A stretch of DNA of 64,000 nt from Cloeon dipterum (Eukaryota > Arthropoda > Insecta > Ephemeroptera > Baetidae). Both the position numbers and the translations under genes were made by a program. Shown piece after piece: positions 49,172 to 59,667 of the stretch; the first letter of the stretch is position 1, and every line of letters begins with the position of its first letter. Below the pieces are notes generated by a model. That model was not told the origin of the DNA and did not search any database. It worked only from the letters and a program-made list of their open reading frames with translations. Location: positions 19,923,681-19,987,680 of the forward strand of contig NC_088786.1 in NCBI RefSeq assembly GCF_949628265.1. The letters are read 5' to 3'.

Positions 49172-52100
49172 ATGACGTTGTGCAACGAAGATGGTAAGAA
49201 TTTAAATTATTTTTTTTTTAAAAAAAGTGAAACTTTTCCCTAAATGATAATCGTTTTTGTGAAAAAAATTCTTGTGCAACAATTTTTTTCACCAACTTTT
49301 TTTTCTTTTCTGTATGCTAAATTTTATTAATTCTCTTCAGAATAACTTTTCACTTGTTTAACTTTGGTTCGATTTTAACGCGTTTTATATAATATTCTCC
49401 ATTTTGGAATTATGTAAAATAGAAAATTCTTCATATGACATACATACATACTTAGACTTTCAATTTTTATCAGGCGATGATGCTTTCGTGTGGCAAGATT
49501 ATTTAGAAGCAACCAATGCAGAGGAAGTTCCTCACGCTCTTTTTCAACACGTAAATAAAAATTAATTAGTCTAATTAAATTTATTGATATCGAATCTTAA
49601 TCTCGATTCAGGTTGAAAAAAGTATTGAGAGCAGTTTGCAACCTGGATTGATGCTAGAGGTTGCAGACAAAAATGACCCCAACAAATACTGGCCTGCAAC
49701 GATCAAAATGAACTGTGGGGCACTATTAAGGTAAACAAAAGATTTAAAAATTTATTTACAATAATTTGTAAAATTTTTAGCGTGTCTTACATTGGCCCGA
49801 AAAATGTTCGGATGCCTGAGTTTTGGGTTGACATTGGCAAGGTCGATGTTCAGCCGTTGGGCTGGTGTGACCAGCAGAGGTCATCAGGGTCACAATTAAT
49901 TTTGGACCCTCCAACCTCCCTGAAGGAACAGTTTCCTGACGAGGACTGGCCTGATCTCGTCAAAGTCGCTACGGCAAACAAACAATCTGTTCCAGCTGAA
50001 TCGCTGAACTCTGTAAATATATAAAATAGTTCTTTACTTAAGTTTTATTAATTAATTATGAAAAACAGGAGGGCCACACACCGATTGAGCGCTTAAAACA
50101 AAACATGCGAGTTGAAGTACAAGACGAACACAATCCGTTTCATCTCTGGACGGCCACTGTAATTTCAATTTAATTTTATATAAATTAGCAGTTTTTTATG
50201 CAATTTTTTCCTGTGTATTTTCAGATAAAGGAAAATGTCGGAGGTCGATTGCGGCTGAGTTATGATTTACCTGAAAATTACATGGAGTCATCGATAAAAG
50301 ACTTCTGGTTGTTCTATTTGTCTCCAAGGCTGTACAAACTCGGATGGGCTGATGAAAGAGGTATTTAAAATCTTCCTTGGAGTAAACCTTGTGTTTAACC
50401 TTGAAATTTGGCAGGCAAACCATGGGAATATCAGCCTCCAAGCATGTTGTCTGGATCCACTTACGAAGAAGCAGCGTGGGGCGCCGTTCTTGACGCAGCC
50501 AGGGTGTCAAAAGAGTCGTTACCTTCTCCCAATGATCTCTTTGAAGTATTTTATATTAAATTCTTAATAATGTGAATCAAACCTTTATTGTATCCTTCAG
50601 GGGGAAGTTGGAATAGAGAGCCACCAGTTTGAGGTGGGAATGAAACTGGAAACAATCAACCCGTTAAGCCGAAATGAGATTTGTCCTGCCACCGTCATTC
50701 AAACCTTTCCCTCAGGACACGTTTCCATACAGATTGACAGTATTTCAGGGACAGAAATGCCGCCAATAAGGGTCTGCACGCCGGAAGACCCGTACATATT
50801 TCCAATAGGTTTGCTTTAAAAATATTAAAGGTATTTCTTGGTAAAATTTATTGATTTCAGGTTGGAGCAAATCGAACAAAATTGATCTCACCCCTCCAAA
50901 TGGCTGGGTGTCTGAGAGGGAAAAGTTTGACTGGGAAGAGTACCTGACGACCACCATGTCGAAACCAGCTCCCAACTCTTGCTTTGCTCAAACGGAATCA
51001 GCAATCGACATGGGCTTTGAAGTGGGCCAAAAACTTGAAGCGATTGACCCTGAAAATGAGGAGAACATTTGTGCCGCTACAATAACTCAGATTTTGCACC
51101 ACCTCCTGTGGATCCACTTAGACTGCTATGAGGCGTAAGTAGTTCTTTTTTTAAACTGGAAAAATTGCTTTTGGTAATTTTGTATGGGTCTAAAATCAAT
51201 AGTTTTCATAAAAAAAGCATCAAGTAATAAATAGGTTTTACAACCTTTAAAATTACTTTTATATAGTTTTAGTGCAAAATAGTAAGGGAAAAAACAGAAA
51301 ACAATTAGTAATTTTAGTCAGGATTTAAAATTGAAAAATACATTACATTATAAAAACGCAAAACAAACGGTTCATTTTATGATAAAAAATAATTCATTTA
51401 AAATTTTTCCTCTGGCAGTTCAAAACCATGCATAATCATCTGCGCCTCGAGTCTGGACATATTCCCAGTTGGCTGGTGCGGAAGCAACTGCTACCCGCTG
51501 AAACCTCCGCACGACTTCCATGAAGTATGCAAGCGAATGAAAGCAGAGGAGGAAGAGCCTCAAGTGGCCAAGCCGACCGAGTCAAGCTTGTCCAAGTCTT
51601 CGTGGTGCCCGAAAATATACTTCAACCACAAGTGTTTCACAGGGCCCTACCTGAGCAAGGGAAAAATCGCCCTTTTGACCAAGTTTGTTGGTCCTGGGCC
51701 AATAACTCTGGTGCTGAAAGAAGTCCTCTCGCTATTGATTTCGACCGCCTACAAGTCCAGGCAGGTGCTCAAAGAGCTCACCTGCAAAGGCAAGGTTCCA
51801 GCCAACATGCACGTCCAGATGCTCAAAGCAAAGTGAGGGTTGAATAATACTATTAATAGATTTTGTTGCTAACTGGTACTTTTTCAGGCTGAAGACCGCC
51901 ATATTCAGCGCGAATGTGGCGATTGCTACGTCCGCCGACCAGGTGGAGGAATACTGCAAATCGGTCTGTCTCAAGCTGCAGAGCTGTCCGTACCTGTTTG
52001 GACCAAACTGCAACGAGGGAGAGTGCCCTCTTAACTGCTCCAAAATGAGCAAAAGCCAATTCAGTAAGTATACCCACAGGATTCGACGGAAGGGCAAGCG

Positions 52101-53721
52101 ATCGACAAAAAAGAACTGTCCCGTGTTTATTACTGGAATTTGTTTTTCAGATATAAGAAAGGAAAACTTAATTTTTCTAATTGTAAATCAAACATAAGTT
52201 TTCCATGGAACAAAAATTCTAAAAATACGTAAATCCTTCTCAAATGTGACTTTTCATACACATTTGAACAAGCTAAATATAGGATAATTAAAATAAGGTC
52301 TTCAAAGTTTTTTTTCAACAGTCTAAAACGAGTTACTTTAGAAGTAATTATGTATGAGCAATATGGAGTTTTTTTATAGAAACGGCTAAAAAATATTTTT
52401 AATCAGTCTAATTTTTGGAATTTTCAAAAAGGTTTGTAACAATGTAAAGTTAATCTTAAACTGTGAACAATATGGGAGATATGCAGCACTGCAAATTATT
52501 GATAGTAATTTCCTTTGCATAATTTTAGCGAGCTACTGGAGCAAGAAGACTAAAAATGGGGTTCCTATTGATGGGAGGAGAAGAGCCGGCAGGAAAAAGA
52601 AGCAGAAAATCATCCAAGACGAGGAAATCGTGGAAAATGGAAAAGAAGGTTTGAATGCCGTCGACGAGTTGCTGCCAAACCAAACTGAAAGATCATTCTT
52701 GGCAGAGGAAAGTGATCAATCTAGTCATGGGGACACGGAATACAAGGAGAAGCCCAAGAAGTCGTATCCAGCCTTCGAGATGCGAACCAGGAAGGCGAAA
52801 CTGCCCAATTTTGCCCTGCTTGGCTCAAGTTGGGTCTGGGGCAACGACGAAACAGAGGAAGTCCCTGCTAGAAAGCGGAGGAGGGGACTTTCCACTGAGT
52901 CACAACCGTGAGTATACGTGTAAAATTATTTAAAAAAAATCTTAAGCAAATAAAAATTTCACCAATTTTAGAAAAAAACTGATATTTTCAATCATAGATG
53001 TTTTAGATAAGACTTTTTCGAAAAAGAGCACCATTTTCTATTGAGGTAGTCAATGTAAAACTGTTTTCCATTTTAAATTCGGAGAATAACATTAAAAATA
53101 ACAATTATCAACACATAATTTATTAAAAAAAAAACATCAAATGTAAAATAATAAAACTCAGCCTATGCGAAAATTTCATCGCTGGGTTCTTAGAATGAGG
53201 AATTATATCGTTATATCTAAATATTTGTTGTAAAATCGAATATTTGTAGCTAAAAATATTAATATTTTTGAATGGATATTTTTTTTATTAGAAAATGTCA
53301 ACTAGAATGCTTACCCTGCCAATAATATATTTTGACAATGTCTTGAAAGCATCCATTTTATTGCAGTGCTAGGGCGCCTGTTATGGTTATGAACAGCCAG
53401 GAGGGTATCGTCCGCAAGAGAGGCAGGCCGCGACTCGACAGGGGCAACTGCAAAATGGCGGCGATTGCAGGACTGACGAACCCAGCCATGTGGAGCAAGG
53501 AGGACGTGTCAAAGTACCTTAAGAGGACGCACGACTGCGGATGTATGGCAGACAGACTTGAAGCAGAGGAAATCGACGGCAAGGCGTTCATGCTGCTCAA
53601 CCTGCCGACCCTCTTGGAAAACTTCAAGTTCAAAATTCACTTTGCGATCAAATTGTGCCAGCACATTGAGCTGGTTAAGTACGCATATCTCACTGAATAT
53701 TGCAAGCAAGAAAACCTCTGA
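49172..53721 (+). CDS. Sfmbt: Scm-like with four MBT domains protein (Sfmbt)
   Basis: Polycomb-group chromatin protein; in flies it pairs with Pho in the PhoRC complex and its MBT repeats read mono- and dimethyl-lysine. Exons: 49172-49193, 49474-49550, 49612-49730, 49781-50012, 50069-50158, 50225-50360, 50415-50545, 50601-50808, 50861-51134, 51419-51832, 51888-52063, 52529-52907 and 53367-53721; all in phase, 870 residues. MBT1 about 14-117 (ending PLGWC), MBT2 about 158-236, MBT3 about 275-345, MBT4 about 360-460 (ending PVGWC), an SLED-type domain about 487-622 ([20 protein letters not shown]), a basic linker ([11 protein letters not shown]), an AT-hook-like RKRGRPRL near 770 and a C-terminal SAM domain about 785-865. 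Layout and length match vertebrate SFMBT1/2. No FCS zinc finger is visible. The exact N-terminus is less sure because the first coding exon is only 22 nt. Confidence 0.95.
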
Positions 53722-54040
53722 TTTTAAAATTAGAATTAGTAATAATTATGATCTTCAACTGTATAATTTAAGCTGACTGTTAGGGCTTGAAAATTAATAA
53801 AGCGATCATTTTGAATGTATTTAGTTTAATTATCGCGTCGAAAACAAGTTTATAACAGACAAAAATTTCAACCGATGATAAGCAGCTTCAATTTAACACA
53901 GAGAATATTTTATATCAGATTTAGGGGATTGCTATGACGTGAGAACCACTGCAGAATAACTTACAGATCTCTTAAATAATTAAAATAAAATTTGGGACGC
54001 TTTCTGCAGTACCTGCAGAATCAAAACTGTCAGCCTCCTC
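53722..54040. terminator. Convergent 3' ends of Sfmbt and CWC27
   Basis: Only 319 bp separate the two stop codons. AATAAA for Sfmbt is at 53796-53801. No clear AATAAA was seen for CWC27, so the transcripts may overlap. Confidence 0.55.
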
Positions 54041-56318
54041 TTACTTGCTTCTTGACTGCTTGTGGCCTTCTCTCCTGCGCTGGTTTATTGGATTCCTTGG
54101 GTCATTTATGTCATACCAATCTGAAGCTTTATCATCTTTAGCGCTTGCATCCTTAGCAAGAATTGGAGCCAGCTGTTGGAACTGGAGTTTTCGCGACATC
54201 CTGCAATTGAAATTTAATTCAGTTATAGTAGGCCAGGGCTCTTATTTCGCATTCACACGCACCACTGTCCGTCATCTTTTCCAAAATCAGAATCAGCAAC
54301 ATCTGGCTCGTTTGTAGGCTGTGCGGACTGCTGTTGTTCCTCGTCGTCACTGTTTACAGTCTCTTTCACTTGGCCCAATTTCTTTTGAAACTTTGAAAGT
54401 AGAGCCATGGTAAATGCCTCCCTGTCATGGCCTGTTTTTTCATTAAATTTTGAATATAAATTATCCTTCAATAAAACCTTTTTTAGGCAGTTGTTTCTTT
54501 TTAGATTCAAATTCTTCCTTTTCTTTTTTGTATTCTTTCACTACTTGGCTTTCCGTTTCTCCTTCGTCAGACTCAACTACCTTTTCTTTGGGTTTCTTCA
54601 TGCTCTTCCTCAAAGCATCGTATTCCTCTCTCAAAGCCTCTCTAAATAAATTATTCAAATTTCAGATTAAATTTGAAAAGATAAACTCACGCTTTCTTTT
54701 TCCGAGCCTCTCGCTCATCTTGACCTAAAACATACTCCACGTCTGGCTCATCATCCTCAACTTTTGCTTTTTTTGGTGCTGATGGCCCTGCACTCTTTTT
54801 TCCAGCAAGTTTACTCCTGATTTTGTTCAAGCCTTCATTGCTGCAGAAAATTGTTTTTTTAATAAATCAGCTTTTTTAAAATAAGTTAATATACTTTTGA
54901 TCGTCATTGTCCTTGGTTTCTTCGTCCCCGCTCAAATCAGAATCGCTCTCCTCGGCCCCAGATTTAGTCTCAACTGCAGGCTGCGAGCTCAATTTTGGAT
55001 CGTCTAGCAGGTCATGCGTCGATTTGCTCTTGCCAGAAAACTTCTTGTTTTCCCTCTCAGTTTCCATTTCATCCTCCTCAGCCTGCTCACCGAACGAGAG
55101 CAGCTTGAAATCCCTAAATTCATTCTTGTGAGATTTTTTGTTGATAAGGTCACTTAACGCAACTTACTTCACTCCTGCTTTCTTCTCTTTTTTCCTCCTC
55201 TTCGACTTTTCCTGCACCCTGGGCACAATGTCATCAAACGGATTGTTTAGTATTACGGTTTTAGTGATTTTCTGAGGAAACTCTGGCCGCTCATTCTGAA
55301 AAGGAACGTAAATTCTTACAAAACTAACTAAGAAACTCTTAATTATTGTTCAATTTTTCTTCAGTTTTTAGCAAAATGATTGAGTTTATGTAGTCTTTTC
55401 TTGATGTTTACATATAGTGGTGAAATTTTTAAATTAGATGATTTTTGACTTAAAAATTGGTCCAAAACTGCAGAATTGATTTTAAAATTCAGATTTTGCT
55501 CAATTTGGATAAAATTTGGTTTGTTCAATGTGACACATTGATCAGTGGATCATCTTTTTTTGTTACGGAAAAATTTACAAATTTCACAAAAGCTCCGTTC
55601 TCACCTGATCTACATCTCCATCGGCCAGCTTGAGCATGTTGTACACAGTTTCTCCTGTGACTTTGCCGAAAATGGTGTGTTTACTCTGCAATTCCTGGGT
55701 CGGGCCCAGCGTGAAGAAGAACTGAGAGCCATTGTCGTCCTTGCCGGAGTTGGCCATGGCCACGAGGCCGCGCCGGCAGAAGCGCAGCCTCGAGTGGAAC
55801 TCATCTTTGAACGGCTGGCCCCAGATGGACTCACCACCCTCGCCCGTTCCCGTTGGATCACCGCCCTGAGCGATGAACTCCTTGACGATCCGGTGGAAGA
55901 TTGTGCCGTTGTAGTAGCCTTCCATACACAGCTGCACGAAATTGCGGCATGCTTTCGGCGCCTCTTTCGACCAGAGTTCGATGTCTATGTCCCCTACGGT
56001 GGTTTTCAGTAGAACCTGCGGTGCATCAAATCGTTTTTAATTCAAATTAGAAAATAATCCTGCAGCACGCCTTCAAATGGTAAATAAATATTATTATTTA
56101 ACGCAAACAGAATAAATAAATCTCTACAAGCATACATAAAAATAATTTTAATGAGAATTTCATGTGTATTCTTTTATAATAATATGATAATGTATGTATC
56201 ATATGTAGATACAAATTTTAGTGAGGGCAGCAAGGATGGAATTGATCATTCGAAGCTCGAAGCACGACAAAATTACCTTTCCGTAGGTCGGAGGTTCCTG
56301 GATGTATATATTACTCAT
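54041..56318 (-). CDS. Cwc27: Spliceosome-associated cyclophilin CWC27 homolog
   Basis: Cyclophilin-type protein of the activated spliceosome, where it partners CWC22. Exons in transcript order: 56277-56318, 55605-56015, 55168-55295, 54895-55113, 54691-54840, 54478-54641, 54263-54431 and 54041-54200; all in phase, 480 residues, close to the usual length. The start MSNIYIQEPPTYGK is nearly invariant in the family. The cyclophilin domain covers about 13-165 with FHR (Arg56), Phe61, Gln64 and His127. The position of the catalytic-pocket Trp is Glu122 (TQELQSKHTIFG), as in human CWC27, which predicts little or no isomerase activity. A charged coiled-coil tail follows (EALREEYDALRKSMKKPKEK; EYKKEKEEFESKKKQLPKKG), then the conserved end WMSRKLQFQ and YDINDPRNPINQRRRE. 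Divergent from Memo. Confidence 0.95.
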
Positions 56319-57117
56319 TTTTTAATATCTATTAAATTGTCTCCAATGTGAAATAAAGCAGTTGAACTTTTTGTGTTTTGGTTTTTGTGTTTGTTTATCC
56401 GACACGGCAGAGGAAGGCAAGAATGTGGGCTACTTCAGCTGACGATTATGAGAAATGAAATTCTCGCTTTTTATTGGTCAGCTGAAAGAAAATGCAAACA
56501 CAAAATAAATATCGGTACTTTATTTTTACTGAGAATGATCTAAGTGTGTCAAAACTGCTAAAAACTTTATTAAATGTTGAATTTTTCATTATCTTTTGCA
56601 AATTTACATAGTTTTTCTCAATGTTTATGTATGTAGCATACTTTGATATGAATTAAGAATGTTAATTATTTGTAACCGGCTATCTACTTTGGAGATACCG
56701 GTTATTTCCAAGAACTGAAAATTGGGATCTCCTCAGCAACAAACAGGGCGGTTGTACGTGTCGTGAGTATGCATTTAAATTCCTATTTTCGAGTCTACAA
56801 ATTCAGTTTTGATTTATTTCCACCTGAAAGCACGATTTACGATAATTTTGTTGTCTACGCTCGACACGAATCTTGCGCCTAGCTCTCAAATCGAGCCTGT
56901 AAAGTTCCTTGGAAATCTGTATGTGCTTGGTATAGCAATTATCATGAGCGTCAGGTCTGTCATGTCGGAAAAACACGATCCGCACTCGAGAGAGACTGTA
57001 TATCGGCAAAAAGACGGATTAAAAGAAAAAGTGGTGGCATAGAGCGGCTGCGGGAAGGTGGACGCGGTGACGGGCTGAGTCTGATCGAGTGTGTGTGTCT
57101 TGTTCTAGGTTGTAGAA
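56319..57117. promoter_or_regulatory. Head-to-head upstream region of CWC27 and Memo
   Basis: About 0.8 kb. It contains a short perfect-looking hairpin (56672-56705) with AACCGG/CCGGTT ends. A possible leader-intron acceptor for Memo (TGTTCTAG) ends at 57108. No separate gene is supported. Confidence 0.45.
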
Positions 57118-58011
57118 ATGGCAGTGCGAGCGGCGTCCCATGCCGGTAGCTGGTATAACAGCAACGGGCGCGAGCTGGACAAACAGCTAGAGCAGTGGCT
57201 GGACGAGTCCGTGCTGTCCCACGGGCCGGCCAAGGCCATCATCAGTCCGCACGCGGGCTACGCTTACTGCGGGGCGTGCGCCGCCTATGCCTACCGCCAG
57301 ATCAGTCCGGTGCTGGTGAAAAAGATTTTCATTCTTGGCCCGTCGCACCACTACCGCATGTCGGGCTGCGGCCTCAGCACCGTCGACCGCTTCGCCACGC
57401 CCCTCTACGACCTGCGGGTGGACAAGCAGGTGTACGACGAGCTGCTGGCCACCAGGCACTTTGAGCAGCTGTCGATCGGCGTGGACCAGAACGAGCACTC
57501 GCTCGAGATGCAGCTTCCGTACGTGGCCAAGGTGATGGAGGACTACAAGAACGAGTTCACCATCGTGCCGGTGATGGTGGGCAGCCTGTCGGCGGCCAAG
57601 GAGGAGCTGTACGGCGAAATCTTCGCCAAGTACCTGGCCGACCCGACTGTTTTGTTCGTCATCTCGTCTGACTTCTGCCACTGGGGCGCCCGTTTCAACT
57701 ACACCTTCTACGACAAGACGATGGGCAACCGCATCCACGAGTGCATCACCAAACTTGACCGCCTCGGCATGGACACTGTGGAGCGGCTGGACGCGTCGGC
57801 CTTCCACAAGTACCTGCGCAAATACTCCAACACCATCTGCGGTCGCCATCCGATTGGCGTCCTACTCCACGCCGTCGCCGCCCTGCGCAAGGCCTCGCCG
57901 CCCCCACCGCCCATGAGCCTCAAGTTCTTGAAGTACGCGCAGAGCTCGCAGTGCCTCCACGCGTCCGACTCGTCTGTCTCGTACGCTTCCGCCTCGCTTG
58001 TCTTTGAGTGA
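57118..58011 (+). CDS. Memo: Protein MEMO1 homolog, intronless
   Basis: MEMO family protein, structurally related to extradiol dioxygenases. In animals it is linked to receptor-tyrosine-kinase-driven cell motility and to copper or iron binding and redox control. One uninterrupted frame of 297 residues, the same length as human MEMO1. The start MAVRAASHAGSWY is in good initiation context (GAAATGG). Metal-site residues are in place: His45 (SPHAGY), His77 (ILGPSHH) and Cys241 (NTICGRHPIGVLL). SSDFCHWG and the C-terminal YAQSSQC...SSVSYASASL are also conserved. Compared with its intron-rich neighbours it has no coding intron and strongly G/C-ending codons. A Pro run (PPPPP) replaces a short loop near 260. 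This could be a retroposed or intron-lost copy, but the frame is intact and looks functional. Confidence 0.95.
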   Translation: MAVRAASHAGSWYNSNGRELDKQLEQWLDESVLSHGPAKAIISPHAGYAYCGACAAYAYRQISPVLVKKIFILGPSHHYRMSGCGLSTVDRFATPLYDLRVDKQVYDELLATRHFEQLSIGVDQNEHSLEMQLPYVAKVMEDYKNEFTIVPVMVGSLSAAKEELYGEIFAKYLADPTVLFVISSDFCHWGARFNYTFYDKTMGNRIHECITKLDRLGMDTVERLDASAFHKYLRKYSNTICGRHPIGVLLHAVAALRKASPPPPPMSLKFLKYAQSSQCLHASDSSVSYASASLVFE

Positions 58012-59667
58012 CGCCCCACGATGATGCACAACACTGCCAGACTTCTTTACTAAAACGCGTGCCACGCCTCCCGCAGCACCATGGTTTATTTTCCTTCCAA
58101 ATTTTCCGCCATGTCCGGTGAAAAATATTTTCTTGAACTATTGAAACAAAACAATCGCAATAACCTAGATGCGTTTGTAATACAGGGTCGCAATTTTTTT
58201 TAGTTTCGATTATCTTGCAGGCAAGGTAGTTAACTGCCAGTGACCTAGTCTTGAGCTGTGAGCAGACAGAAACTCACGTTTTAGTGTTCAAAGCCGCCAA
58301 TAGGTGGCACCACCGAAAACTAGCGATTTTAAGGCAATTCCGCTGCGATTTCAGTGCCTATGTGTATTCTGCACTATTTTTGACTAAAATCAGTCCAGCC
58401 AATCAACATAGTGAGGTCAGCAGAAATTATTTGTTCAAATATTGTTTTTTAGGTTTCCTCTGCGATTCGCTGAACCGATTTTTGGCCAAACACATACAAA
58501 CTAGCAAGGCTGAGCTCAAAATCGCAGCGGGAAAGCTAAAATAGGTGACTAATATGTGGCGGCTTCAAACACAAAGATTATTTAAGGGCAGAAATAGCCA
58601 AAGATGCAGATTCTTTTCAAATTTACCTTCAAATCTTGCATGTTTTCTTGAAGAAAATATCGAAAAGTTTATTTCTTCTGCAAGAAATTGGTAATAAAAA
58701 GTTGGTGTGAAAATGCAACCCTTCTGTAACAGTGAGTTTTAAATGTGAATGTTAATAAAATAGGCCAAACACAAAGAGTGGTAAAGTGATAAATTATTTT
58801 TATTAGCTCTAGATTGTCAACGTTGTGAAAAAAAAAATCAGTTTTAGAATAAATTGTAATTTTACCACTTGCCGTGCTTTGCCAATATATGCATTAATTT
58901 AATTTGCAATCCAATTTACTCGTCAATATGTATTTAAGAAAATCAATTTCTCACCGGTCATGTCAATTAAATCCTTGCTCAATCTTTGGCAATTATTCTT
59001 TTCCGTTGCAAGTTTTAGCTGAAACCATTCTGTGTTACTAGAGGAGAGTATCATTGTTTCCTCGAGTTCTCTCTCATGCATCTAGTTTTAATTATATTAC
59101 TGTCGAGAACATTGTGCAGTTTGGACTGATGAGAATTGCAGTTATAGGTAGCCAATAATCACGGTGAATTGGCGAGAAAACTGATGATGTGTCGTTTTAA
59201 TATGGAGTAATAATTATAATGTTTGCTTGACAAACTCGTCGAATGGAAATATTATATATTGAATGCAAGGGCAACTGCTGAGCTTTCAAGTGATCTTGTT
59301 GTCACCCGAGTATTTCTGTGAGATCTAACGATACTACTTGTTGATTATTCGTCGAAGCCCAACTATTTATGAGAAAATTATCTGTCACGCTCGCAAACAC
59401 GAAGAGCAATCTAATTTATTTAGCGAGTAAGATTTCCAAAGGATCTTTATTTCCTCGAAAGTTTGAAACAATCTTTTGGTAGTAATTTATTTGGGTTTGC
59501 ACTGCATGCAATGAGCGTAGCTTGAAATGACCTGGAAAATAAAACAAAATCAAACTTTGATTTGTAAGAAATTGCATTTTTCTTCCCGCCGGATCCAAGC
59601 TAAAATTACAGAGGCCATCGGTGCGTTTTCAGCATTCGCAATGTGTCTGTGAGCCAATCGGTCAGAG
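58012..59667. other. Spacer between Memo and MOGS
   Basis: Memo 3' UTR (AATAAA at 58693-58698 is one candidate signal), the R4 element and AT-rich sequence up to the MOGS ATG. No gene seen. Confidence 0.5.
58283..58572. mobile_element. MITE-like element R4, copy 2
   Basis: Left end GTGTTCAAAGCCGCCA and right end, in reverse complement, GTGTTTGAAGCCGCCA form terminal inverted repeats. A second matching pair (CCGCTGCGATTT) lies further in. The internal AGCGATTTTAAGGCAATTCC links it to copy 1. It lies downstream of Memo. Confidence 0.65.

Noticed and set aside
56809-57042. 77-codon frame just upstream of Memo
   Set aside because: Lies in the head-to-head promoter region, matches no family and would be a leader frame at most.
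57187-57849. 220-codon antisense open frame over Memo
   Set aside because: A mirror of the GC-rich Memo codons; the sense frame fully explains the sequence.
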